Of a stretch of DNA of 64,000 nucleotides, positions 36,325 to 44,069 are shown in pieces. The notes beneath the pieces were generated by a model. The model did not search any database, was not told the origin of the DNA, and saw nothing but the letters and a program-made list of their open reading frames with translations. The stretch spans positions 62,001 through 126,000 of the forward strand of contig CAWGGJ010000006.1 of assembly GCA_963822175.1 (NCBI GenBank). Reading direction: 5' to 3'. Origin of the DNA: FEB-25 sp963822175. Lineage in GTDB: Bacteria > Chloroflexota > Anaerolineae > Anaerolineales > UBA4823. The first letter of the stretch is position 1; each line of letters opens with the position of its first letter. The translations under genes and the position numbers were made by a program.

Positions 36325-36360
36325 AGACCATAGAGAAAGCTACTCTGTGGTCTATTTTTA
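36325..36360 (+). terminator. asnA terminator
   Basis: AGACCATAGAG (36325-36335) pairs with CTCTGTGGTCT (36343-36353) with one G-U pair and a 7-base loop, followed by ATTTTTAT. It lies 18 bases after the asnA stop. Confidence 0.85.
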
Positions 36361-36412
36361 TGTTAACGGATCTCCACCGCACATAAAACCAATTCACCTT
36401 TCAGTTCTGTCA

Positions 36413-36744
36413 TTTACTTTTTGTTGAAGATCGCTATAATGAATATGTAAGTGATATTGAACCAGATTTTTCTTTTCATATTTCGGTACATGGGTTTTTG
36501 AAAACAAGTAAATACTCGGAGGAGGTGTTTTCAATTTCATGTTCTTTCCGGTTGGTACAACGCTCAAATATGAAAGGAGGCACAGCCTAAGTTTATCGTC
36601 ACAGATCAACCAGTAAAATTGAATAGGGGAGTTTTATTCGATAGACTAATGACCTGATCAGGTCACCGAGCTGGATATTCAATCCAGACAGTTCAATCAA
36701 ATTAAACTGAGAAACCGGCAATTCTGCCGGTTTCTAGTTTTAAT
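36413..36744 (+). other. Candidate orphan transcription unit between asnA and ileS
   Basis: A promoter-like TTTACT, 16-bp spacer and TATAAT (near 36413-36440) follows the asnA terminator. About 300 bases later a perfect terminator occurs. Between them are a strong SD-like GGAGGAGGTG (36518-36527), ATG 36539 with a 25-codon frame to TAA 36616 (MFFPVGTTLKYERRHSLSL start), and two local hairpins (GACCTGATCAGGTC, 36651-36664; CTGGAT/ATCCAG, 36671-36687). It could be a small RNA or short-peptide gene. No known RNA family was recognised. Confidence 0.35.
36711..36743 (+). terminator. Terminator of the orphan unit upstream of the T-box promoter
   Basis: A perfect 10-bp stem, GAAACCGGCA / TGCCGGTTTC (36711-36720 with 36725-36734), has a 4-base loop and is followed by TAGTTTTAA. 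Confidence 0.8.
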
Positions 36745-36755
36745 CCACTCCCCGA

Positions 36756-36784
36756 TTGACCAATCCCACCATTTATGGCATAAT
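36756..36784 (+). promoter_or_regulatory. Promoter of the ileS T-box transcript
   Basis: TTGACC (36756-36761), a 17-bp spacer and CATAAT (36779-36784) match the sigma-70 consensus closely. The predicted start near 36791 coincides with the beginning of the T-box leader. Confidence 0.7.
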
Positions 36785-36790
36785 TCCAGC

Positions 36791-37101
36791 CAATCTGTTC
36801 TAAAAAAGCATTGATGGAAACGAGTAAGCCTGGCGATCACTGCCAGCGACCCCGGGATGGTGTGAGCCGGGTGAGTGAGACGGGCTGAAAATCCTTCCGG
36901 AGCTGCGATCTGAAAGCGGCTATGCGCAAGTAGGAAAGCCGGACCTGCCAAACGTTAGCATGTGCACATGGATTGTTATCCATACAGGATGACTGTCCAT
37001 GCAGCGGAGGTGCCTGCCTCAGCGGCGGGAACCAGGGTGGTACCGCGGGAGTATCGAGTTCTACGCTCTCGTCCCTGATGTGGGATGAGAGTGTTTTATT
37101 T
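36791..37101 (+). promoter_or_regulatory. T-box leader (isoleucine type) upstream of ileS
   Basis: Stem I shows the distal-loop pattern GGGATGGTGTGAGCCGGG (about 36853-36871). The specifier region GGCTGAAAATCC places AUC, an Ile codon, at 36891-36893. The conserved T-box AGGGTGGTACCGCGG lies at 37034-37048, with UGGU able to pair with the tRNA 3' end. The terminator CTCTCGTCCC / GGGATGAGAG (37066-37075 with 37082-37091) followed by TGTTTTATTT competes with the antiterminator. Uncharged tRNA(Ile) should allow read-through into ileS. Confidence 0.93.
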
Positions 37102-37108
37102 ATTGTGT

Positions 37109-37313
37109 TGTCATTGCGAAGGTTGAATGGTTTTCTCAACCCGAAGCAAGCTTCTATGTTCACACTAAAGGTTGCTTCATATGAAAATAACCTCTCGTAA
37201 TGACTTCATCATCGAAGGAATGTTTGAGTAATGACTTGATGATTTACTTTGGTAGTAGAAGATTGCTTCGTCGGGCGAGCAAAAACCGCTAAACCGCCCT
37301 TCTCGCAATGACA
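37109..37313. repeat. MITE-like inverted-repeat element in the ileS leader
   Basis: The ends are perfect 11-bp inverted copies: TGTCATTGCGA at 37109-37119 and TCGCAATGACA at 37303-37313. Further in, GAAGCAAGCTTC on the left matches GAAGCAATCTTC of the right end read in reverse. The element, about 205 bp with no coding capacity, lies between the T-box terminator and the ileS SD. TCATTGCGA...GAAGCAA repeats are familiar from many bacterial genomes as dispersed non-autonomous repeats; copy number here cannot be seen. Confidence 0.6.
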
Positions 37314-37330
37314 GAAAGGTAGGAGATGTT

Positions 37331-38983
37331 ATGCCATTTCAAGAAGTCCCCAATAAGGTCGATTTCCCAGCCCAGGAGCTGGAAGTGCTTAAGTTCTGGA
37401 AGGAGAATCACTCCTTCGAGAAGATGGTCGCCATCCACAAAGGGCAACCCAGGTGGTCGTTCATCGATGGACCCATTACCGCCAACAACCCCATGGGCGT
37501 GCACCATGGCTGGGGGCGCACCTACAAGGACCTGATGTTGCGCTTCCGCACCATGCAGGGGCACGAGCTACGCTACCAGAACGGCTTCGACTGCCAGGGC
37601 TTGTGGGTGGAAGTCAACGTCGAGCGTGACCTTGGCTTCAAGTCCAAGCTGGATATTGAAGACTACGGCCTGGCCAAATTTGTTCTCAAATGCAAGGAGC
37701 GCGTCCTGCGTTATGCGGCCGTACAGACCGAACAATCCATCCGCCTGGGATACTGGATGGACTGGAATGACCCCGAAGCCCTGAAAGACCTGGGAAAGAA
37801 GCTGTTGGAAGACCCGGCGCAGGTGATCACCGTCCCTGGCCCCAATGGACCATTCACCGGCACGGTCGAGCAGGTGGTGGCTCACCTGGGGCTGCCTGAG
37901 CTGGGCGGTTCCTACTTTACCTTCTCCAACGAGAACAACTTCAACATCTGGGCCTTCCTGCAGAAATGCTGGCAAAAAGGCTGGCTCTACAAGGGTGATG
38001 ACGTCATGCCCTGGTGCCCACGCTGCGCCACCGGCATCAGCCAGCACGAGATCGCCACCGAAGGCTACCAGGAGCTGACCCACCGCTCGGTGATCCTGCG
38101 TTTCCCGCTGCTGGGTCGTGAGAAAGAATCCCTGCTGGTATGGACCACCACCCCCTGGACGCTCACCAGCAATGTGGCTGCTGCCGTCGGCCCCGAGCTG
38201 ACCTATGCCAGGGTGAAACAGGGAGATGAGGTCTTTTACCTTTCCGAAGGGACCCTCTCCATGCTTAAGGGACCCTACGAGGTGCTGGGGAAATTAAAGG
38301 GTACCGAAATGGATGGCTGGACATATTCCGGTCCATTTGATGACCTGGAACCATCCCAGAAACCGGGTGGTTACACCTACCTGGCACAGCTTGTACGGGA
38401 TGTGAGGGTGAGTGCAGCCCAGTTCCACCGCGTCATCCTGTGGGAGGCTGTCGGTGAAGAGGAAGGCACCGGCATCGTGCACATGGCACCTGGCTGCGGT
38501 GCGGAAGACTTTCAGCTGGGCAAGGAATACCACATGCCGCTGATCGCCCCGCTCAACGAAGAGGGTGAATTCCTGGAAGGTTTCGGCTGGCTGAGCGGGA
38601 TGCACGTCTCGGAGGTGGCAACCCCCATCTTTGAGGACCTGCAGCGAAAGGGTTTGCTCTACAGCGTCAATCCTTACACCCACCGCTACCCGGTCTGCTG
38701 GCGCTGCAACACCGAGCTGGTCTTCCGCCTGGTGGATGAATGGTTCATCAGCATGGGGAAAAGTTACGAAAAACCGCGTGAAGAGCTGACTGCCGAAGAA
38801 AAAGCCGGCTCTCTGCGCTACCAGATCATGGACGTGGTCGAGCAGATCAAGTGGATCCCTGATTTCGGTTATCTCACGCGAGATGGACTGGCTGCGCAAC
38901 ATGCACGACTGGATGATCAGCAAGAAGCGTTATTGGGGATTGGCGCTGCCCATCTGGGAGTGCGCGGAGTGCGGCAATTTTGA
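37331..38983 (+). CDS. ileS: Isoleucyl-tRNA synthetase, fragment 1 (catalytic and editing domains)
   Basis: This is the N-terminal part of a class I IleRS. The frame is correct up to about 38872 (WIPDFGY), after which it runs out of frame to 38983. Motifs: DGPITANNPMGVHHGWGR, the HIGH-equivalent with HHGW instead of HxGH; YQNGFDCQGLWVEV; the editing (CP1) domain with VWTTTPWTLTSNVAAAVG and GTGIVHMAPGCGAEDF. Also a CWRCNTEL zinc-type pair. SD AGGAG lies upstream of ATG. Removing one base in TATCTCACG near 38872 joins it to fragment 2 as GYSREMDWLRN. The preceding T-box fits isoleucine. Confidence 0.9.
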   Translation: MPFQEVPNKVDFPAQELEVLKFWKENHSFEKMVAIHKGQPRWSFIDGPITANNPMGVHHGWGRTYKDLMLRFRTMQGHELRYQNGFDCQGLWVEVNVERDLGFKSKLDIEDYGLAKFVLKCKERVLRYAAVQTEQSIRLGYWMDWNDPEALKDLGKKLLEDPAQVITVPGPNGPFTGTVEQVVAHLGLPELGGSYFTFSNENNFNIWAFLQKCWQKGWLYKGDDVMPWCPRCATGISQHEIATEGYQELTHRSVILRFPLLGREKESLLVWTTTPWTLTSNVAAAVGPELTYARVKQGDEVFYLSEGTLSMLKGPYEVLGKLKGTEMDGWTYSGPFDDLEPSQKPGGYTYLAQLVRDVRVSAAQFHRVILWEAVGEEEGTGIVHMAPGCGAEDFQLGKEYHMPLIAPLNEEGEFLEGFGWLSGMHVSEVATPIFEDLQRKGLLYSVNPYTHRYPVCWRCNTELVFRLVDEWFISMGKSYEKPREELTAEEKAGSLRYQIMDVVEQIKWIPDFGYLTRDGLAAQHARLDDQQEALLGIGAAHLGVRGVRQF

Positions 38984-39701
38984 GGTCATCGGCAGTGACG
39001 ATGAGCTGAAGAAGCGCGCCACGAGCGGCCTGGACGTGCTGGACGACCATACCCCCCACCGCCCCTATATCGATGCGGTCAAGATAGCCTGCTCGAAGTG
39101 CGGTGCCGAGATGAGCCGGGTGCGCGACGTGGGCAACCCCTGGCTGGATGCCGGTATTGTCTCCTTCAGCACCCTCAGCTACCGCAAGGACCCCGATTAT
39201 TGGCGAAAGTGGTACCCGGCGGATTGGATCAGCGAATCCTTCCCGGGGCAGTTCCGCAACTGGTTCTACTCGCTGCTGGCGATGGCGACCGTGATGGAAG
39301 GCACACCACCCTTCCTGGAGAACTTCGGCTACGCCACTGTGCTGGATGAGAATGGGCATACCATGTCCAAGAGCCGGGGTAATGCCATCGAGTTCAACGA
39401 AGCCGCCGATAAGATGGGCGTGGACGTGATGCGCTGGGGATACTGCTTACAAAAACCTGAGAATGACTTGTGGTTTGGCTACGAACGAGGTAACCAGGTA
39501 CGGAAAGATTTCCTCATCCCACTATGGAACGTGTACAGCTTCTTCGTCACCTATGCCCGCCTGGACGGCTGGCAACCCGTAAATAGCACAGGGGATGCCT
39601 TCGATCCAAACTTCCCTGAAGGACCCACTCCTCAGAGTGACAGCCTGCTGGACCAATGGATCCTGAGCGCGCTTGAACCAGATGGTCGAACGTGCAGGTA
39701 A
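38883..39701 (+). CDS. ileS: Isoleucyl-tRNA synthetase, fragment 2 (KMSKS part)
   Basis: This continuation of ileS begins in frame near 38873 (EMDWLRNMHDWMISKKRYWG). It contains an inserted CxxC ribbon (CAECGNFE ... CSKCGAEM), the WLDAGIVSFSTLSY segment, WFYSLLAMATVM, and the KMSKS loop as HTMSKSRGNAI, needed for adenylate formation. It loses frame at about 39672: deleting one T in GCGCTTGAA yields SALNQMVERAG and joins fragment 3. It has no start of its own. Confidence 0.88.
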   Translation: MDWLRNMHDWMISKKRYWGLALPIWECAECGNFEVIGSDDELKKRATSGLDVLDDHTPHRPYIDAVKIACSKCGAEMSRVRDVGNPWLDAGIVSFSTLSYRKDPDYWRKWYPADWISESFPGQFRNWFYSLLAMATVMEGTPPFLENFGYATVLDENGHTMSKSRGNAIEFNEAADKMGVDVMRWGYCLQKPENDLWFGYERGNQVRKDFLIPLWNVYSFFVTYARLDGWQPVNSTGDAFDPNFPEGPTPQSDSLLDQWILSALEPDGRTCR

Positions 39702-40404
39702 TAACATCGCTGCCTCCGACTTCATGAGTGCCAGCCAGGCAGCGGAAGCTTTCCTGGACGATCTCTCCAACTGGTATGTGCGCTGCAGCCGCCGGCGCTT
39801 CTGGAAATCGGAACATGACACGGATAAGAACACCGCCTATGCCACCCTGTACCATGTATTGGTAAAATTCGCCAAGACCCTCGCCCCCTTCATCCCCTTC
39901 GTCACCGAGGTGATGTACCAGAACCTGGTGCGCACAGTGCGACCGGACGCCTACGAGAGCATCCACCACACTTCCTGGCCTAAGGTTGATCCGTCCACAG
40001 CGGATGATGCGCTGATCGAGCAGATGTCGCTCGCCCGCCGGGTGACTTCCCTGGGTCGCAGCGCGCGGGAGAAGGCCAATCTCAATGTGCGCCAGCCGCT
40101 CAGCAAGGTGCTGGTGCATGCCGGCAAAGCTGTGTTGAGGCCGGAGCTGGTGCAAATCGTTGAGGATGAGCTCAACGTCAAGGCATTCGAGTTCGTCGAG
40201 CAGGAAGGTGCGCTGGTCAATTACAAGGTGCTGCCGGATAACAAGCTGCTGGGTCCAAAATTTGGGGCACGCTTCCCGCAGCTGCGGGCAGCCCTTGCCC
40301 AGGCAGACCCAGCCAAAGTGGCTGCCACGGTGCGCGCCGGCAACCCGGTCACACTCACCTGGCAGGTGAGACGGTTGAGTTGGAGCCAGAGACCATCCTG
40401 GTGA
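39673..40404 (+). CDS. ileS: Isoleucyl-tRNA synthetase, fragment 3 (anticodon-binding domain)
   Basis: This is the helical anticodon-binding domain of IleRS: YVRCSRRRFWKSEHDTDKN, AYATLYHVLVKFAKTLAPFI, PFVTEVMYQNLVR and SAREKANLNVRQPLSKVLVH. The frame breaks at about 40365; adding one G in CAGGTGAG would give TWQGETVELEPETILV and join fragment 4. It is not an independent gene. Confidence 0.88.
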   Translation: MNQMVERAGNNIAASDFMSASQAAEAFLDDLSNWYVRCSRRRFWKSEHDTDKNTAYATLYHVLVKFAKTLAPFIPFVTEVMYQNLVRTVRPDAYESIHHTSWPKVDPSTADDALIEQMSLARRVTSLGRSAREKANLNVRQPLSKVLVHAGKAVLRPELVQIVEDELNVKAFEFVEQEGALVNYKVLPDNKLLGPKFGARFPQLRAALAQADPAKVAATVRAGNPVTLTWQVRRLSWSQRPSW

Positions 40405-40820
40405 GCACCGAGCCTGTGCCAGGGCTGGCCATGGCTGCGGATAAATTAGCCACGGTTGCCATCGATACAAAACTCACGCCTGAGCTCAAATCCGAGGGTC
40501 TGGCGCGTGAGATCGTCCGGCGAGTGCAGGACATGCGCAAGAAAGCCGGTTTCAATATCGAGGACCGCATCACCACCTGCTACCAGGCGCAAGAGACGCT
40601 TGCCCAGGTGTTTGCCACCTGGGGCGAGTACATCGCCTCCGAGACCCTCACCACCCGCCTGCTGGATGCACCACCGGTTGAGGGTGCCTATGTGGAAGAG
40701 CACGCGCTCGAAGGAGAGACGCTCGTCCTGGCGTGTGAAGCAGAACCCAAAATAACCCACTTATCGCCGAAGGGATCGCGGTGTTCACTCCGTCCATTAT
40801 TGTTGAGAATAAATTGGTAA
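40380..40820 (+). CDS. ileS: Isoleucyl-tRNA synthetase, fragment 4 (C-terminal end)
   Basis: This is the last part of ileS: VAIDTKLTPELKSEGLAREI and VRRVQDMRKKAGFNIEDRI are conserved in IleRS C-termini. The sequence after CEAEPK is not family-like, and a stop in another frame lies within CCCAAAATAA at about 40748-40757. A further slip in this A-run might therefore mark the true end, but that is uncertain. Confidence 0.82.
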   Translation: MEPETILVSTEPVPGLAMAADKLATVAIDTKLTPELKSEGLAREIVRRVQDMRKKAGFNIEDRITTCYQAQETLAQVFATWGEYIASETLTTRLLDAPPVEGAYVEEHALEGETLVLACEAEPKITHLSPKGSRCSLRPLLLRINW

Positions 40821-40823
40821 TAT

Positions 40824-40922
40824 ACCCCCTCCCAACCTCCCCCAAATAAAATCCAATTTGGGGGAGGAGTTTTAAATTGCCTCCCCCATTTCGATTTTTA
40901 AATGGGGGAGGCTGGGAGGGGG
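40824..40922. repeat. Long GC-rich palindromic repeat between ileS and the giant secreted-protein gene
   Basis: ACCCCCTCCCAACCTCCCCC at the left is mirrored by GGGGGAGGCTGGGAGGGGGT at the right. Inside is a second pair, ATTTGGGGGAGG with CCTCCCCCATTT. The two convergent genes end on either side of it. It may act as a bidirectional terminator and looks like a dispersed repeat. No T run follows either arm. Confidence 0.6.
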
Positions 40923-40939
40923 TGAAGCTCACATAAACG

Positions 40940-43192
40940 TTATTTTCGATTTGTTATCGGCAGATACACCTTTAATATATTCGTCGTGCAGGAGCCGGAC
41001 CCGGCGATAACACCGGTGGTAGCGGGTGCAGACCATAACCCGCCTTCGTTACGCGCCCGTACTGAAACGAAATAAGTTTGCCCGGGTGTCAGCACCAATC
41101 CAGTGCGGATGAAACTTTCCTCTGACGTGGTCGTCCAGTTGACCACATCAATGCCGCCTGGGTTGGTGCCGATGGCATATTCATACAGGGTGATGGCGCT
41201 GTCAGGGTCATAGGCGGTCCAGGTGGCGGTGAGGGTATCGGGGGTGCTCCCAGCACAGGCTGTCAGGTAAGGAGTGGGTGGAGGAGTGGTATCACCAATC
41301 CCGCCGGCGTAGTCCACGGTGAAGGTGTAGGCGGAGTTGGGGGCGATCTCGATACCATCCAGACCTACTGCATTTGCAACACTGATTTGGTAATTACCAC
41401 GCGGAATTAGTGAGGTTATATCATATGATGTTTGAAAATGACTATCATCCAACCAGATGGGATTATTGATAATTGGGAAGATAAATCTAGATTTATCTAA
41501 AAAAACTGCCAACCCACCGCCATCGGTACCGAACCAGTATAATCCGTCTGGATCGACTTCAACAGCATAAACAACATCAGCTGGTAATTGCGAGTTGGAG
41601 GAATTGTATACTGTCCAGTTTGTATCATCATAATGTGCCACCCCTCCACCAAAAGTACCAAACCAGTGCGAGCCATCTTCATCGACCCCCATCGACCAAA
41701 TACTATCGTTGGGTAATCCTGAGTTGGAGGTGGTATATACCGTCCAATTTGTGCCATCAAAATGAGCTACACCTCCCCAGGTGCCAAACCAGTGCGAGCC
41801 ATCTGGATCTGTGACCATGGACATCAATTGGTTATGGGGCAATCCAGAGTTTGAAGTGTTATAAACCGTCCAATTTACACCATCAAAATGAGCAACCCCA
41901 TCCCAGGTACCGAACCAAAGTGAGCCGTCACCGTCAATCATACCGGTCCATACCTGGTCATTGGGCAAATCAGAATTGGAGGTGTTATACACTGTCCAAT
42001 CTACCCCATCAAAATGAGCCACACCTCCCCCATAAGTGCCAAACCAATGTGATCCATCATTATCGGTAACAATTGCCCACACCTCGTTGTTCGGCAATCC
42101 AGAGTTGGAGCTGTTATACACAGTCCAATTTGTCCCATCAAAACTTGCCACACCCCCACCTTGAGTTCCAAACCAGTGCAGACCGCTTGGATCTATGGCG
42201 ATCGAAATTACGATATTCCCTGGCAACCCTGAGTTGGAGGAGGTATATACCGTCCAACTATCTCCGTCAAAATGCGCCACCCCACCGTCGTAACCTGTGC
42301 CTATCCAATGTGAGCCATCTAAGTCTCTGGCAATCGCATACACTCTATCAGTTGGTATCCCTGAATTGGAAGTGTTATACACTGTCCAGGTTGGATGATA
42401 AGGGGGTCTGAATATCATCTCTGGGATAAATTCCTCATTCATAGGTTTACTAAATTCTGTCAGGAAATCAACAGTTTCAATCCCTACGGGTGACTCTGGG
42501 TTCAGCGTTACACTACGCATGTAGGCGGGTGCACTTTGTATGGGTCCAATGGCAACTGGCTGGAATACTACCTCTCCCAGGGTGTAATTCTCAAAATAAT
42601 CATAAATTCTCTCAGCAATATCACCAGCATTTATTGTGCCCCACCAGTTATCCTGGGCAGGGATATCAACAGTGGTCAGGTTCTCAATATCGTAGAGCCC
42701 CAGGTTGCCTTCCAGGTTGTTGCCCTGGATTCCAATATCCGTTCCTGAGTTCAACTTAATCGCGCTGCCAGAATTACCAGTGAATGTGTTGCTAATTACA
42801 GTAGTATCCCCATTCACCTCGATCCCCACCCCGGCGCTGTTTGCCACCAGGTTGCCCTGCACCAATCCACCATAGGATTGGATGCCAGAGACATTACTAA
42901 CAAGGCGATTTTGAGTGATGGTAATAGTTCCACTAGACTGTATACCCCAACCTGGGTTGTTCTCAATACTATTATGACTGAGCATGCTGCCAGCCCCAGC
43001 GGTGATGCCACCATTAAAGATTATGTTTGAAAGTACATCGCCACTGCCGATATTGATGCTTCCACTATTTATTGTGTTGGTCAGCACATAGCCGGAACCG
43101 ATGGATATACCACCGCCGGTAATCGAGGAATCCTGGATTATTCCACTTCCATTGACAGTGATGCTGCCTTCCGATACAGTTGTATTTTCCAC
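40940..43192 (-). CDS. Giant secreted protein, C-terminal segment (beta-helix, Ig-like domain with inserted 7-bladed propeller, Fn3)
   Basis: This 750-residue frame has no start of its own; ATG 43192 is an internal Met and coding continues from upstream after a one-base shift at about 43233. Residues 1-210 are beta-helix repeats (IGSGYVLTNTINSGSINIGS; AQDNWWGTINAG is NosD-like). An Ig-like domain (VDFLTEFSKPMNEEFI) is split by seven 41-43-residue repeats and resumes at SYDITSLIPRGNYQISVANA. An Fn3-like module follows (ITLYEYAIGTNPGG; GQTYFVSVRARNEGGLWSA). The protein ends KVYLPITNRK. Confidence 0.8.
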   Translation of the reverse strand: MENTTVSEGSITVNGSGIIQDSSITGGGISIGSGYVLTNTINSGSINIGSGDVLSNIIFNGGITAGAGSMLSHNSIENNPGWGIQSSGTITITQNRLVSNVSGIQSYGGLVQGNLVANSAGVGIEVNGDTTVISNTFTGNSGSAIKLNSGTDIGIQGNNLEGNLGLYDIENLTTVDIPAQDNWWGTINAGDIAERIYDYFENYTLGEVVFQPVAIGPIQSAPAYMRSVTLNPESPVGIETVDFLTEFSKPMNEEFIPEMIFRPPYHPTWTVYNTSNSGIPTDRVYAIARDLDGSHWIGTGYDGGVAHFDGDSWTVYTSSNSGLPGNIVISIAIDPSGLHWFGTQGGGVASFDGTNWTVYNSSNSGLPNNEVWAIVTDNDGSHWFGTYGGGVAHFDGVDWTVYNTSNSDLPNDQVWTGMIDGDGSLWFGTWDGVAHFDGVNWTVYNTSNSGLPHNQLMSMVTDPDGSHWFGTWGGVAHFDGTNWTVYTTSNSGLPNDSIWSMGVDEDGSHWFGTFGGGVAHYDDTNWTVYNSSNSQLPADVVYAVEVDPDGLYWFGTDGGGLAVFLDKSRFIFPIINNPIWLDDSHFQTSYDITSLIPRGNYQISVANAVGLDGIEIAPNSAYTFTVDYAGGIGDTTPPPTPYLTACAGSTPDTLTATWTAYDPDSAITLYEYAIGTNPGGIDVVNWTTTSEESFIRTGLVLTPGQTYFVSVRARNEGGLWSAPATTGVIAGSGSCTTNILKVYLPITNRK
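41489..42388 (-). repeat. Seven tandem propeller repeats (two-component-regulator propeller type)
   Basis: Seven copies of a unit reading WTVYNTSNSGLP, then a hydrophobic strand, DGSHWFGT and GGVAHFDG. Each is about 125 bp. Seven copies fit a closed seven-bladed propeller. They interrupt an Ig-like domain. Confidence 0.85.
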
Positions 43193-43404
43193 GCTGCCAT
43201 TACTGCCAATATTAATACCACCAGTAGTAACCGAGGTAAATCAACCGTGCCATCACCATTAATGATTAGATTACCAACAATTTGACTATCAAGAATCATT
43301 GACTGTCCTGGTAGTGTCACATCGCCATTGAGTACCTGGTTTCTTAGAAAATGGGTATTAAACCTATCTCCTATGGGGTTAAATTCTTCTACAGTGTTAA
43401 ACAT
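43138..43404 (-). CDS. Giant secreted protein, short middle segment (end of kelch repeat 6 and beta-helix)
   Basis: This short frame carries FNTVEEFNPIGD (last strand of the sixth kelch repeat) and then beta-helix sequence (LNGDVTLPGQSMILDSQIV). It goes out of frame after NGDGTVDL at about 43233; one extra A there gives DLTSVTTGGINIGSNG, continuing into the downstream segment. It joins the kelch frame by a shift in the GGGGGAAA run near 43399. It is not an independent gene. Confidence 0.7.
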   Translation of the reverse strand: MFNTVEEFNPIGDRFNTHFLRNQVLNGDVTLPGQSMILDSQIVGNLIINGDGTVDLPRLLLVVLILAVMAAWKIQLYRKAASLSMEVE

Positions 43405-44063
43405 TTCCCCCAGTATAAAGATCTTCCACCAATTGCATAAATCATAAATCCATTATAAAGGGCTAAACCCAAACCTCCACGAGAAGTCGGCATATTTTCA
43501 CGACTCTTCCAGGTATCAGTCTGTGGATTGTACTCCTCTACCAAATTCAAGGTTACGTAGTCATATTCGTATGTAATCCCACCAATAGCATAAATCATTC
43601 CATTATCAATAATTGCCATACCAAAACCAGCACGGTAGGACGGCATACTGGCACGCGATGTCCAGGAATTGGTATGTATGTCGTATTCTTCCACGATATT
43701 TATAAATTGAGTCGAGGTTATACCACCTATTACGTAAATCTTGCCATCATTTGTAGCTACTACACCCATGTTACCCCGTGCGGTCGGCATGCTGTTTCCA
43801 GTCATCCATGTGTCTGTTTGGGGATCATATACTTCTACTGTATTAATGTAATTGCCAACCCCATCAAAACCGCCGATCGCATAAATATTTCCATCGCTGG
43901 CTGTTACCAAACCTAATGCATGACGTGCTGTTGGCATGCTTGTTTTACTAATCCAGGTGTCGGTTTGTGGATTATATTCTTCAACAATATTCATTGCCTG
44001 GTTGTTAATATTTGATCCTCCGATTGCATAAATTTTTCCATTCCCCGCACCCGTAACCCCCAA
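43389..44063 (-). CDS. Giant secreted protein, kelch-repeat segment
   Basis: Kelch repeats of about 48 residues: SMPTARHALGLVTASDGN then IYAIGGFDG and NTVEVYDPQTDTW; the same pattern recurs in all copies. It is in the same frame as the protease segment and is separated from it only by TGA at 44070-44072, where the repeat pattern expects arginine (MPTAR). Counting both neighbouring frames, six repeats are present, fitting a six-bladed propeller. It ends out of frame at about 43399. Confidence 0.75.
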   Translation of the reverse strand: MGVTGAGNGKIYAIGGSNINNQAMNIVEEYNPQTDTWISKTSMPTARHALGLVTASDGNIYAIGGFDGVGNYINTVEVYDPQTDTWMTGNSMPTARGNMGVVATNDGKIYVIGGITSTQFINIVEEYDIHTNSWTSRASMPSYRAGFGMAIIDNGMIYAIGGITYEYDYVTLNLVEEYNPQTDTWKSRENMPTSRGGLGLALYNGFMIYAIGGRSLYWGKCLTL

Positions 44064-44069
44064 CCAATA

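Noticed and set aside
39547..40470. A 307-codon minus-strand frame opposite ileS
   Set aside because: The plus strand carries conserved IleRS sequence throughout; the minus frame is a shadow and spans two ileS frame breaks.
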